A stretch of 64,000 nucleotides of DNA from Bacteroidota bacterium (GCA_018262715.1 JADFDS010000006.1:28949-92948), one strand, 5' to 3'. Counted from the first letter of the stretch, positions 9,949 to 18,919 are shown. Notes: generated by a model not told the origin, from the sequence alone. Numbers and translations: made by a program.

Positions 9949-11193
9949 CTATTCTTTTTCAAATTCCGATTTGAGGATATTGACAACCTCCTTGATCGTC
10001 TCCTCCTCAAGATCTGTTCTCTTTACCAGGTCATGGACGGTCAGCCTCAGCACGCTTCGTGCCGTGTCACATCCGATGGCTTTAAGCTCATCGATGATCC
10101 ATCCTTCGATCTCATCTGCAAATTCGTCGAGGTTGACGTCTTCCTCATCCTCGTTATCCGGTTCGCGGTAAACCTCAATGTCATATCCGGTGAGCTGACC
10201 GGCAAGCTTGATGTTCAGTCCGCCCTTTCCGATTGCCAGTGACACTTCGCTTGGCTTGAGGTAGATTTCAGCTTTTTTCTCAGACTCAATGAGTTTTATT
10301 GACGATATTTTGGCCGGGTTGAGGGCCCTGGTGATAAAGAGCTGTATGTTGGATGTGAAATTGATGACATCGATGTTTTCGTTGCGAAGTTCGCGGACGA
10401 TGCCGTGGATCCGTGATCCCTTCATGCCTACGCATGCGCCAACCGGGTCAATGCGCTCGTCATATGATTCAACGGCCACCTTGGCTCTTTCGCCGGGAAC
10501 CCTTACGATCTTCCTGATGGTGATCAGGCCGTCAAATATCTCGGGTACTTCCAGTTCGAAGAGTCTCTCGAGGAAGACGGGAGATGTGCGGCTCAGGATA
10601 ATGTTGGGGGTATTGTTCTTCATCTCCACCCTGATGACGACGGCACGGATGGTGTCACCCTTGCGGAAATGGTCAGAAGGGATCTGTTCCCCCTTGGGCA
10701 GTATCAGTTCGTTGCCATCGTCATCAAGGACGAGGGTTTCGCGCTTCCACACCTGGTAGACCTCGCCGGTGACGATGTCACCAATGCGGTCCTTGTATTT
10801 CAGATAGATATTATTCTTTTCCAGGTCGAGAATGCGTGCCACCAGGTTTTGCCTCAGGGCCAGTATTGCCCTGCGTCCGAAATCAAGGAATTTCACCTCA
10901 TCGGATACCTCTTCACCCACCTCGTAATCCTCATCAATCTTGTGAGCTTCGGAGAGCGGTATCTGGGTGTTCTCATCGGTAAAAGCCTCGTCATCAACCA
11001 CTTCGCGGTTACGCCAGATCTCAAAGTCACCTTTGTCTATGTTGACAATGATGTCAAAATTGTCGGCCGAACCGTATCTTTTGGCAAGCATGCCCCGAAA
11101 TACATCCTCGAGCACACTCATCATGGTGGGCCTGTCAATATTCTTCAGCTCCTTGAACTCCGAAAAAGTATCTATGAGATTTACATTTTCCAT
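9949..11193 (-). CDS. nusA: Transcription termination/antitermination factor NusA
   Basis: NusA binds RNA polymerase and nascent RNA and modulates pausing, termination and rRNA antitermination. The 414-residue protein has the N-terminal polymerase-binding domain (MENVNLIDTFSEFKELKNI), an S1 domain beginning near DIVTGEVYQVWKRE, and two KH domains including VGACVGMKGSRI and LAIGKGGLNIKLA. It ends shortly after an acidic stretch (DNEDEEDVNLDE) and lacks the two C-terminal repeats of the E. coli protein, which is normal outside Proteobacteria. It sits between rimP (17-base gap) and infB, the conserved bacterial order. Confidence 0.97.
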   Translation of the reverse strand: MENVNLIDTFSEFKELKNIDRPTMMSVLEDVFRGMLAKRYGSADNFDIIVNIDKGDFEIWRNREVVDDEAFTDENTQIPLSEAHKIDEDYEVGEEVSDEVKFLDFGRRAILALRQNLVARILDLEKNNIYLKYKDRIGDIVTGEVYQVWKRETLVLDDDGNELILPKGEQIPSDHFRKGDTIRAVVIRVEMKNNTPNIILSRTSPVFLERLFELEVPEIFDGLITIRKIVRVPGERAKVAVESYDERIDPVGACVGMKGSRIHGIVRELRNENIDVINFTSNIQLFITRALNPAKISSIKLIESEKKAEIYLKPSEVSLAIGKGGLNIKLAGQLTGYDIEVYREPDNEDEEDVNLDEFADEIEGWIIDELKAIGCDTARSVLRLTVHDLVKRTDLEEETIKEVVNILKSEFEKE

Positions 11194-11210
11194 TGCTGTA
11201 ATCTATACTT

Positions 11211-11660
11211 TTATTTGAATGATATAATTACTTTTACTGACTTAACATCCTCAAAATTAAATGATCTGACTGTCTCTGTGATTTCCTTCCCTGTTTTCTT
11301 TTCTGTCTTCAGGTCAAATCCGCCGGTTGTCACGTTCATCATGGTTCCTTTAAAGCGTTCGCCCTCATTGGTGACCACGTCAACCATTCTCCCCTCGTTC
11401 TTCATGAACTGCTGCAGTACCAGCAGGGGCATATCGAGCCCGGGAGATGAGACGTTCAGCTCATAATCCCCAACTTCCTCGCCGAGGTCATTGCTTATCT
11501 GCCTGCTAAGCATGGCGCAGTCATCAATTGTGACGCCCTCCGTCCTGTCAATGAGAACGGTAATGCGTCCGGTGCTGCTCAGCCTTACATCAACAAGGAA
11601 GATGCCGGTGCCGCTGATGTGCGCTTCCGCAAGTTTCCTGATATGGTCCTTTGTAATCAT
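11211..11660 (-). CDS. rimP: Ribosome maturation factor RimP
   Basis: RimP assists 30S subunit maturation. The 149-residue protein matches family length and carries the central pattern DDCAMLSRQISNDL and the following ELNVSSPGLDMPL, the hallmark SPGLD block. It is the first gene of the rimP-nusA-infB operon, with a promoter and a structured leader upstream. The ATG at 11660 is the first in-frame start after that promoter. Confidence 0.95.
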   Translation of the reverse strand: MITKDHIRKLAEAHISGTGIFLVDVRLSSTGRITVLIDRTEGVTIDDCAMLSRQISNDLGEEVGDYELNVSSPGLDMPLLVLQQFMKNEGRMVDVVTNEGERFKGTMMNVTTGGFDLKTEKKTGKEITETVRSFNFEDVKSVKVIISFK

Positions 11661-11683
11661 AGTCTGATTTTTGATAACAAAAT

Positions 11684-11737
11684 AGGGGACTTTTGTCCCC
11701 TAGGCCATTCGTACCCTTCTGTTCGGGTGCAAAGATA
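11684..11737 (-). promoter_or_regulatory. Promoter and hairpin leader of rimP-nusA-infB
   Basis: On the minus strand TATCTTTG (11730-11737) matches TAnnTTTG. Between the expected start of transcription and the rimP ATG lies a perfect seven-base hairpin, AGGGGAC with GTCCCCT around a four-base loop (11684-11701), preceded by a weaker ACCC/GGGT hairpin. There is no T-run directly after it, so it is more likely a leader or stability element than a plain terminator. Confidence 0.55.
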
Positions 11738-11834
11738 AAACCATTTTTTCAATTATCAATGGATAGATTATATGAAAATGTGTCCGGAGAGCTGTATATG
11801 AAGCTTTTCTTTCCCTTTTCTGGAAACTATTGAA

Positions 11835-11842
11835 TAAATTTG
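11835..11842 (+). promoter_or_regulatory. Promoter -7 element of the HD/lpx genes
   Basis: TAAATTTG matches TAnnTTTG. It predicts transcription starting near 11849, only about 15 bases before the proposed TTG start of the HD protein. Confidence 0.5.
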
Positions 11843-11863
11843 TCGCCATAAAACCCAGGCTGT

Positions 11864-13096
11864 TTGACAAACAGGAGAAAGATTATCAATGACCCGGTAT
11901 ACGGATTTATCAGTATACCCAATGACCTTATCTATGACCTCATGGGTCATCAGTGGTTTCAGCGGTTGCGTAACATCAGGCAGCTCGGGCTCTCAAGCCT
12001 TGTCTACCCCGGTGCGGTACACAGCCGTTTTCAGCACAGCCTCGGGGCGATGTACCTGACCGGGCAGGCTGTTCACACACTGAGGAGCAAGGGGACTGAG
12101 ATCTCGGCAGAAGAGGAGGAGGGGGTTTTGGCAGCCATACTGCTGCATGACATCGGCCACGGGCCGTTCTCGCATGCTCTCGAGCACTCACTGATTGAGG
12201 ACATGCCTCATGAAACCATGTCACTCCTTATCATGGAGGAGCTCAACAGATCCATGGGAGGAAGGCTGACGTCTGCCATTGCCATCTTCCGGGGAGAATA
12301 CCAGAGGAGGTTTTTCCACGACCTGGTGACAGGGCAGATGGATATGGACAGGATGGATTACCTCAGGCGTGACAGTTTCTTTACCGGCGTGATAGAGGGT
12401 TCTGTAGGATCAGACAGGATTATCCGGATGCTGAACGTCTCCGACGACAGGCTGGTGGTTGATGAAAAGGGAATATACTCCGTTGAGAAGTTTTTGATTG
12501 CCAGGCGTATGATGTACTGGCAGGTCTACAACCACCGCACCGTGGTCTCGGCTGAGAAACTGCTCACCAGCCTTCTCGTCAGGGCAAGGCAGGTGACGGC
12601 AGCGGGACTGAAGCTGTTTGCCACGCCGGCCCTGGCCTATTTCCTGGAGCCACGCCACAACAGGGCTGAAGGGGAGGAGAGGGCATCACTGGTGGGGCAC
12701 TTCACCGCTCTCGACGAGAGTGACATACTCTCGGCAACCAAGGTCTGGATGAGCTGCGGTGACAGGGTGCTGGAAGAACTCTGCAGGAGGTTCGTAAACA
12801 GGGACCTTCTGGCAATAGAGCTTCAGAGGACTCCGTTTGACCCGGCAAGGGTTAGTGAAACAGGACGCATGGCAAAGGAGGTGCTCGGACTGACGGATGA
12901 CGAGGTGGGGTATTTCGTCAACACCGGCGATGTGTACAACCAGACATACGCTCCCGGCACTCCTGAGGTGCGGATACTGCTGAAGAACGGCACTACACCC
13001 GATATCACCGCGGTGTCTGACCTCTTTGACAAGGAGGCGCTGTCAGATAAAGTAACGAAGTATTACCTGTGCTACCCCAAGGAAATAATTAAATAA
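11864..13096 (+). CDS. HD-domain phosphohydrolase (dGTPase-like)
   Basis: The 410-residue protein belongs to the HD superfamily of metal-dependent phosphohydrolases, close to the YwfO/dNTP triphosphohydrolase-like group; its substrate is not known from sequence. The metal ligands are visible: RFQHSLG near residue 55, LLHDIGHGPFSHALEH near residue 95, and DMDRMDYLRRD near residue 160. The N-terminal KIINDPVYGFISIP is typical of this group. No ATG is available at the N-terminus: an in-frame stop lies at 11849-11851 and the next Met is residue 27, inside the conserved region. I therefore accept TTG at 11864, which agrees with the promoter just upstream. lpxD follows after 13 bases; the HD-lpxD-lpxC/fabZ-lpxA order is common in the phylum. 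Confidence 0.88.
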   Translation: MTNRRKIINDPVYGFISIPNDLIYDLMGHQWFQRLRNIRQLGLSSLVYPGAVHSRFQHSLGAMYLTGQAVHTLRSKGTEISAEEEEGVLAAILLHDIGHGPFSHALEHSLIEDMPHETMSLLIMEELNRSMGGRLTSAIAIFRGEYQRRFFHDLVTGQMDMDRMDYLRRDSFFTGVIEGSVGSDRIIRMLNVSDDRLVVDEKGIYSVEKFLIARRMMYWQVYNHRTVVSAEKLLTSLLVRARQVTAAGLKLFATPALAYFLEPRHNRAEGEERASLVGHFTALDESDILSATKVWMSCGDRVLEELCRRFVNRDLLAIELQRTPFDPARVSETGRMAKEVLGLTDDEVGYFVNTGDVYNQTYAPGTPEVRILLKNGTTPDITAVSDLFDKEALSDKVTKYYLCYPKEIIK

Positions 13097-13109
13097 AAAA
13101 ATAACTCAG

Positions 13110-14147
13110 ATGGAATTTACTGCTGCAATGATAGCCCAAATCCTGAACGGTACAGTTGAGGGCGATCCGGAAACGAAACTCAACACAGTGGCCAGGATAG
13201 AAGAGGGCGGGGCGGGTGCCCTTTCGTTCCTTGCAAACCCGAAGTACGAACCTTACCTGTACACAACAACCTCTTCGGCAGTGCTGGTGAGAAATGATTT
13301 CGCTCCGGCGAAGGAGGTTAAAGCCACCCTTATCCGGGTGGATGATCCATACCAGGCGCTTGCCAGGCTGCTAGCTTTCTATGAACAGGCCAGGCCGGCA
13401 AAGAAAGGAATACATGCCTCGGCAGTAATCGATGAAAAGGCATCGGTGGGGGCGGACGTTTTCATCGGAGCCTGTGCCGTCATCTCCGAAAACGTTGTTA
13501 TAGGTGACGGATGCTCACTTCATCCCCAGGTATTTATCGGGGAAAATGTCAAAATCGGCAGGAACTGCATGCTTCATCCCGGAGTAAAGGTTTATCGTGA
13601 TTGCGTGATCGGGAATGATTGTATAATTCATGCAGGGGCAGTGATTGGCGCTGACGGATTTGGCTTTGCGCCGGTCACCGATGCCAATTTCATGAAGATT
13701 CCTCAGATAGGCAATGTTATCCTGGAAGATAACGTGGAGATCGGGGCCAACACCTGCGTAGACCGCGCCACCATGGGTTCGACAATTATCAGGAAGGGGG
13801 TAAAGCTCGACAACCTGATACAGGTTGGTCACAACTGCGAGATAGGAGAGAACACCGTCATAGCCGCCCAGTCGGGGCTGGCAGGATCGACCATCGTCGG
13901 AAGGAACTGCATGTTCGCCGGGCAGGTGGGTCTGGCAGGCCATCTGCGGATAGCCGATGGTGTCAAGATCGGGGCACAGTCGGGCATAATGAGCACAATC
14001 AGTGAAGAGAACGCCACTTACCTCGGATACCCCGCAACTGACAGCAAACAATTTCTGAAAACCACTGTTTATCTTAGGAAACTGCCTGATCTGAGCAACA
14101 GGGTTGATGCTCTCGCAAAAGCAGTTGAATCTTTAAAAAACAGCTAG
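13110..14147 (+). CDS. lpxD: UDP-3-O-acylglucosamine N-acyltransferase LpxD
   Basis: LpxD adds the second hydroxyacyl chain, from acyl-ACP, to the amino group of UDP-3-O-acylglucosamine, the third step of lipid A synthesis. The 345-residue length is typical. An N-terminal uridine-binding domain (about 1-100) precedes a left-handed beta-helix built from hexapeptide repeats such as VIGDGC and VKIGRN. The catalytic-region motif IHAGAVIGADGFGFAP lies near residue 175, and a short C-terminal helical tail follows. It is preceded by the HD gene (13-base gap) and followed by lpxC/fabZ after 111 bases. Confidence 0.97.
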   Translation: MEFTAAMIAQILNGTVEGDPETKLNTVARIEEGGAGALSFLANPKYEPYLYTTTSSAVLVRNDFAPAKEVKATLIRVDDPYQALARLLAFYEQARPAKKGIHASAVIDEKASVGADVFIGACAVISENVVIGDGCSLHPQVFIGENVKIGRNCMLHPGVKVYRDCVIGNDCIIHAGAVIGADGFGFAPVTDANFMKIPQIGNVILEDNVEIGANTCVDRATMGSTIIRKGVKLDNLIQVGHNCEIGENTVIAAQSGLAGSTIVGRNCMFAGQVGLAGHLRIADGVKIGAQSGIMSTISEENATYLGYPATDSKQFLKTTVYLRKLPDLSNRVDALAKAVESLKNS

Positions 14148-14258
14148 TTCCGAAAGGCGGTCTAAAGGAAATGATTTGATCATCACGCAGATGTAGGGTT
14201 TTTGATTATGCTGTTCGGAAAATTTTCTTTTTCTTTGCCCAATTAAAACTGACCTGAT

Positions 14259-15653
14259 ATGATTGAAAAACAGAGGACGCTGGCTAATGAGGTGAGTCTC
14301 AACGGTAAGGGCCTTCATTCCGGAATTGACGTAATTGTGACCTTCAAGCCTGCTCCTCCGAACCACGGCTATAAGTTTTGTCGTACTGACCTTCCCGGCG
14401 CGCCGTTAATAGATGCGGTTGCTGACCATGTTACCGAGACTTCGAGGGGAACCACGCTGGTACAGGGTGACGCCTCTGTTGCTACAATTGAGCACGTTCT
14501 TGCAGCATTTGCAGGGATGCGCGTTGACAATGCACTGATTGAGATTAACGGACCCGAGGCTCCGATCATGGGGGGCAGTTCCCGAATGTTCGTGGAAGCC
14601 ATAACGAAGGCCGGAATCATTGAACAGGAAGAGGAGCGCAACTATTATGTAATAAAGGAGAAGATAGCCTTCTCTGACGAGGAACACGGGGTTGACCTGA
14701 TAATCTACCCTGATGATCATTTCAGCGCACATGTTCTGATAGACTATAACTCGAAGATACTCGGCAACCAGTATGCCATCCTTGATCAGATCAATGACTT
14801 TGAAAAGGATATAGCAGGCAGCCGTACCTTTGTCTTCTTCCATGAACTTGAACCGCTCTTCCGGATGGGACTGATAAAAGGGGGTGATCTTGAGAATGCC
14901 GTGGTGATCCTAGAGCGTGAAGTGGAACAGGAAGAGATTGACCGCATTGCCAAGATGTTCAATAAGCCAGGTATCACTGAACACCATGCCGGCGTACTCA
15001 ACAACACCAAGCTCAGGTATCCGAATGAGCCGGCGAGACATAAGCTGCTTGACCTGATAGGCGACCTTGCACTGGTGGGGCAGCCCATCAAGGGCAAGGT
15101 TGTGGCAACCCGCCCGGGGCATTATTCCAATACCAGGCTTGCCAGGCTGATCAGGCAGGAGATAAAGAGACAGACAACAAAAAAGGAGATTCCCCTTCTT
15201 GATACCACCAAGCCGGCGGTGATGGACATACAGCAGATCAAGAAGCTGCTTCCCCACCGGTTCCCTTTCCTCATGGTTGACAGGATTCTTGAGCTCACCA
15301 CCAGCCATGTGATAGGAATGAAGAACACCACTTACAATGAAGCCTTCTTCCAGGGTCATTTTGAGCAGGAGCATGTTTTCCCGGGTGTTCTCCTGGTGGA
15401 GACGATGGCGCAGGTTGGAGGAATACTTGTGCTTCACAACGTGGACGAGCCCGAAAGGTACTCAACCTATTTCCTGAAGATAGACAGGATGAAGTTCAAG
15501 CATAAGGTCATCCCGGGTGATACCATTATCATAAGGGCGGATATGACCGAACCCATCCGGAGGAACATTGTGATCATGTATTGCCAGGCTTTTGTTGGCG
15601 AAAAGCTGGTTGCGGAAGGGGAGATGACGGCACAGGTTATAAAGAACAAGTAA
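14259..15653 (+). CDS. lpxC/fabZ: Bifunctional LpxC deacetylase / FabZ dehydratase fusion
   Basis: This fused protein performs the committed lipid A step, deacetylation of UDP-3-O-acyl-GlcNAc by the zinc enzyme LpxC, and 3-hydroxyacyl-ACP dehydration by FabZ. Residues 1 to about 310 are LpxC: TIEHVLAAFAGM, NGPEAPIMGGSS, and the zinc motif RHKLLDLIGD (HxxxD), with HHAGVLNN. From about residue 323 (MDIQQIKKLLPHRFPFLMVD) the FabZ hot-dog domain begins, with catalytic His in HRFPFLMVDR and Glu in GHFEQEHVFPGVLLVE. The fusion is well known in Bacteroidota and links the pathways that compete for hydroxyacyl-ACP. lpxA starts six bases after its stop. Confidence 0.97.
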   Translation: MIEKQRTLANEVSLNGKGLHSGIDVIVTFKPAPPNHGYKFCRTDLPGAPLIDAVADHVTETSRGTTLVQGDASVATIEHVLAAFAGMRVDNALIEINGPEAPIMGGSSRMFVEAITKAGIIEQEEERNYYVIKEKIAFSDEEHGVDLIIYPDDHFSAHVLIDYNSKILGNQYAILDQINDFEKDIAGSRTFVFFHELEPLFRMGLIKGGDLENAVVILEREVEQEEIDRIAKMFNKPGITEHHAGVLNNTKLRYPNEPARHKLLDLIGDLALVGQPIKGKVVATRPGHYSNTRLARLIRQEIKRQTTKKEIPLLDTTKPAVMDIQQIKKLLPHRFPFLMVDRILELTTSHVIGMKNTTYNEAFFQGHFEQEHVFPGVLLVETMAQVGGILVLHNVDEPERYSTYFLKIDRMKFKHKVIPGDTIIIRADMTEPIRRNIVIMYCQAFVGEKLVAEGEMTAQVIKNK

Positions 15654-15659
15654 CAAGAT

Positions 15660-16433
15660 ATGATTTCTTCACTGGCACATATTGACCCGAAGGCTCAGCT
15701 TGGCAAGGGGGTCACTGTTGAGCCGTTTGCCACCATCTATGGTGATGTTGTGATCGGCGACGGTACCTGGATCGGTTCCGGGGCGGTTATCTATGACGGT
15801 GCGAGGATAGGCAGCAACTGCCGTATCTTCAACGGCGCCTCCATCTCGGCCATTCCGCAGGATCTGAAATTCAGCGGGGAGGAGACCACCCTGGAGATTG
15901 GTGACAACACCACTGTCAGGGAGTTTGCCACTCTCAACAGGGGCACGCGTGCAAGAGGCAGGACCATCATCGGAAAGAACTGCCTGCTGATGGCTTATGT
16001 TCATGTGGCGCATGACTGCAGCCTGGGAGACAATGTGATCATGGTTGCCTCATCCGGGATAGCCGGTGAGGTGGAACTGGGGAACTGGGTGACGCTGGGC
16101 GGGGGAACCATAGTACACCAGTTTGTCCGTATCGGTAATCATGCTTTCCTGGGAGGAGGCTCAAAGGTGCGGATGGATGTACCTCCCTTCATCAAGGCTG
16201 ACCGTGAGCCGCTGGCCTACATGGGAATAAACAGTGTTGGACTGGAACGGAGGGGTTTCACAAAGGAGAAGATGCATGAGCTTCATGAGATCTACAGGGC
16301 TTATTTCAATATGGGGATGAACGGCACCAAAGCGCTGGAGTACATTGGTGCCAACTTCCCGTCCACGCCGGAGCGCGATTACATTCTGGATTTTATTAGC
16401 AAATCTGCCAGGGGGGTTATCAGGGGGCGTTAA
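15660..16433 (+). CDS. lpxA: UDP-N-acetylglucosamine acyltransferase LpxA
   Basis: LpxA transfers a hydroxyacyl chain from ACP to UDP-GlcNAc, the first step of lipid A synthesis. The 257-residue protein is a hexapeptide-repeat left-handed beta-helix (VVIGDGTWIG, ARIGSNCRIF). The signature LLMAYVHVAHDCSLGDNV contains the catalytic histidine, and a C-terminal helical domain follows. It is last in the lpx block; a terminator hairpin overlaps its stop codon. Confidence 0.97.
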   Translation: MISSLAHIDPKAQLGKGVTVEPFATIYGDVVIGDGTWIGSGAVIYDGARIGSNCRIFNGASISAIPQDLKFSGEETTLEIGDNTTVREFATLNRGTRARGRTIIGKNCLLMAYVHVAHDCSLGDNVIMVASSGIAGEVELGNWVTLGGGTIVHQFVRIGNHAFLGGGSKVRMDVPPFIKADREPLAYMGINSVGLERRGFTKEKMHELHEIYRAYFNMGMNGTKALEYIGANFPSTPERDYILDFISKSARGVIRGR

Positions 16434-16444
16434 GCCCCTTTTTT
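16424..16444 (+). terminator. Intrinsic terminator overlapping the lpxA stop
   Basis: GGGGC pairs with GCCCC around a five-base loop that contains the TAA stop codon of lpxA, followed by six T residues. Confidence 0.8.
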
Positions 16445-16532
16445 ATTGCCTCACTGCAAGTAAGGGAATCATGCATGACTGATCACCCCTGACCTGTGAT
16501 TCTGTATCTGTGATGAGAGGTGTATAAAACAC

Positions 16533-16568
16533 GAATGGGAACCATACTGTACGTAATAGTTCCCATTC
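16533..16568. repeat. Long hairpin, 13-base-pair stem
   Basis: GAATGGGAACCAT at 16533-16545 pairs with ATAGTTCCCATTC at 16556-16568, with one G-T pair when read on the minus strand, around a ten-base loop. There is no T-run, so it is not an obvious terminator. It lies at the presumed 3' side of the structured region described next. Confidence 0.6.
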
Positions 16569-16569
16569 C

Positions 16570-17060
16570 GGCGAGTGACAGCCATGACCGTCATTGCCGC
16601 CATGCTACTGTTATTGCAGCCGGTTCATCTCTCTTACTCCTCCCTTTCCCGGTCTGTCGGGGTCTGCCGTTAAGCTGACTGCTGACCTGTTCCGGTATCT
16701 CTTCTGTTATCCGTAGTGGCCTTGCGGTTTTCCGGGCGCATACTGAGATGCGGAGTCATGAACCCTTGAAGCACGACACCCCCCGAAAGGGCAGCTGCTG
16801 TCATGCCCGGATCATCTCCATCCTATCCTCGCCGGTTCGGTTGGCATGATGACCCTCTCTCTGAACGGACACATCTGCTGCTTTATTAGCTTTCAGCCTT
16901 GCATCTGTGTTGCTTTCCTCTCGCGGCTGTTACACCGTCTGATGATTGCTCCGTCAGGCCGCCAGGATGGGAAGGCTTCTCAGCCTGCACCCGTGACGGA
17001 CGCTTCTGAACCGTAGTTCGTCAGCGTGAGACTCTGAAGTCTGATGTTAATTCAGAGTGA
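16570..17060 (-). ncRNA. Structured gene-free region, possible group II intron remnant
   Basis: No credible gene lies here. On the minus strand the text is dense with nested hairpins: AGGCT/AGCCT, GCGGC/GCCGC enclosing CTGA/TCAG, GCATGACA/TGTCGTGC around a CTGCCC...GGG stem, and CCGCATCTC with GAGATACCGG. Phrases such as GAGGAAAGCAACACAGATG followed by GGCTGAAAGC resemble domain I of bacterial group II introns. I find no clear GTGYG 5' boundary, no domain V and no reverse transcriptase frame. An intron that lost its protein and 3' domains, or another large structured RNA, would both fit. The identification is inference. Confidence 0.35.
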
Positions 17061-17254
17061 TAATTAAACCAATCCAAAGAACCTTCATGCTTCAAAGCGA
17101 CTCTTTATCGCTCACATGGTAGAACAAATATAACCCGATATCCCGTAACGGTCAAGTTTTTCAGGGCAATAATACGACGAAGAAAGTAACATAAAATAAA
17201 CAGGTTTATCAACAATGATAAATGGCTGTATCATAAGATTTTAATTTAAAAAGA

Positions 17255-17286
17255 ACGAGGTTATCAACAGCTGTTGATAACCTCGT
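17255..17286 (-). terminator. Terminator of the DUF4139 gene: 32-base perfect palindrome
   Basis: ACGAGGTTATCAACAG is followed directly by its exact reverse complement. On the minus strand the palindrome is followed by TTCTTTTTAAATT, so it should terminate the DUF4139 transcript ending at 17312. Confidence 0.8.
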
Positions 17287-17311
17287 CTGTCAGTCGTTTG
17301 ACAACTATCTG

Positions 17312-18919
17312 TTATTCAAGTATAACTTTCTTGTTCTTCGGGTACTTCACGCTGTAGGTAAAGACAATTTCTTTGGTTTCGCGGGGTGCAACCGGGAGGT
17401 CCCAGGTAACCTCGCCCGTGGCGCTGTGCTGTTTGCCGCCGCTGAGCTCAACGGCTTCAACGGTGATGTCGCTGTTTTGGGGCAGAGGCAGCTGGTCACG
17501 CAGTCTCACTGTCACAGCCTTGCTCTTGTTGTTTCTGACGGATATCAGGAACGATAGGGTCTCAACCCTGTTGGCACCGATCATTTTCTGCGAGGTGAAA
17601 TCGGTGCGGCGGTCTCGCTTCACTGTAATGCTGTTGTCAGCACCGAGTGACACCGGCAGGGTATCAGTCAGCTCCGCGGTGTTGATGTATCCCTTGCCGG
17701 TGAAGGTGTTGCTGAAGTAAATGTTTGACTCACCCGGCAGGAGGTTGTATTTATCCCATTCAGTGATGTACCCCATCAGGTATGCCGAAGAGGCAATCTT
17801 GGGCGTTGCGGCATAGCTGTAGGTGGCAGGCACGGTGAGTCTCTGCAGCTCTACTGTCTCCTGCTTGCCGCCTGATGCAATGGTCTTGGGCACATTTATA
17901 TCGAAACTGAAGCTGATGTTTGACTCTGTTACTGTAACAGGCATCGGGGCGCTTGCCTCCAGATCCATCATCACGGCATCCTCTGCCTTGGCCTGGCGGG
18001 CCGGTCTGCCCTTTGTCCCGTAACCGACGACAACCATTTCATTGAGGGCGTATTCCTGGTAGAAGTCAATGAACCATGGGTCAAGGACGGGCAGATACCC
18101 TGCTGTCATCGGTGCGGCGTTGGAGAGGCTTACTTTCACGTCCTTCCACTCCACTCCGCTGTTCTGCCAGATATTTGCCTTATAGATGATTATGGCCGGA
18201 TCGGTGATGTCATCAACCCTGATATCATATGCCGGCTGCCATCCTGCATTCATAACCACATAAGATATATTAAGCCTGCCTGTTACGGGCTTGCTGCCGG
18301 AAAGGGTCATGACAATCTCGCCGGTTGGCATCTTCGAGCGGTCGATGGTGCCGGCAAGCTGCTGGTCAAGCTTTTCCTTTTCCTCCCTGTATTCCTTCAA
18401 AATCCTGTTTTTTTTGAGAATGGCAGTTTTTACACTCTCCATGCCGGTGCCATAGATATCCATCAGGGCCTTCAGCTGGTCAGGCGTTATGGCCGACTTC
18501 TGGCTTACAACGTCATAGTTGGCCTTGAGGAATCGCTCCTTCTCCAGCAGCACCTCCGTGGCGGTTTCCTCATCCTCGATCCTGATCTGCAGGGCCTTTA
18601 TCTTGTCGCGCAGAGTGCTGATCTCATCTGACTCTGCAGGATTCTCAAGGTAATTGTTGCGGTGAGTCACACCCATTATCATGAAATCGCCCTCACCTCT
18701 CACCTGGATGCTGTTGGGATCTATATATGGCGAAAGACCTCCGGCAACGTACTCCCATGTACCGGGCTGAAGCGTGACGGCTGCATCACCGGAGAGCTGG
18801 GCACCGCGACTGAAAACCGTAACATGACTTACAGGTACCTGTATATACTTTTCCTGCCCCTCAAGAGTGGAAGAAGAAAGCACTATTGCAAAAAACGCAA
18901 CGAAGAGATATTTTTTCAT
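17312..18919 (-). CDS. Exported DUF4139 (MuiA-like) protein with a TonB-box-like motif
   Basis: Function unknown; the family is annotated as mucoidy inhibitor MuiA-like. The 535-residue product starts with a signal peptide (MKKYLFVAFFAIVLSSS), then a DUF4140-like beta domain (VSHVTVFSRGAQLSG), a coiled coil (about 90-180, DEISTLRDKIKALQIRIE), and the C-terminal DUF4139 beta-rich domain. Around residue 290 the segment LNEMVVVGYGTKG closely resembles the sequence at the N-terminus of SusC-type receptors. ATG at 18919 is chosen because it begins the signal peptide; the longer frame adds 31 residues with no such character. An ECF sigma gene lies upstream, separated by a terminator. Confidence 0.85.
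   Translation of the reverse strand: MKKYLFVAFFAIVLSSSTLEGQEKYIQVPVSHVTVFSRGAQLSGDAAVTLQPGTWEYVAGGLSPYIDPNSIQVRGEGDFMIMGVTHRNNYLENPAESDEISTLRDKIKALQIRIEDEETATEVLLEKERFLKANYDVVSQKSAITPDQLKALMDIYGTGMESVKTAILKKNRILKEYREEKEKLDQQLAGTIDRSKMPTGEIVMTLSGSKPVTGRLNISYVVMNAGWQPAYDIRVDDITDPAIIIYKANIWQNSGVEWKDVKVSLSNAAPMTAGYLPVLDPWFIDFYQEYALNEMVVVGYGTKGRPARQAKAEDAVMMDLEASAPMPVTVTESNISFSFDINVPKTIASGGKQETVELQRLTVPATYSYAATPKIASSAYLMGYITEWDKYNLLPGESNIYFSNTFTGKGYINTAELTDTLPVSLGADNSITVKRDRRTDFTSQKMIGANRVETLSFLISVRNNKSKAVTVRLRDQLPLPQNSDITVEAVELSGGKQHSATGEVTWDLPVAPRETKEIVFTYSVKYPKNKKVILE

Noticed and set aside
16533..16568. The 13-base-pair hairpin considered as group II intron domain V
   Set aside because: It lacks the AGC/CGC catalytic triad and the two-base bulge of domain V; it is kept only as a hairpin.
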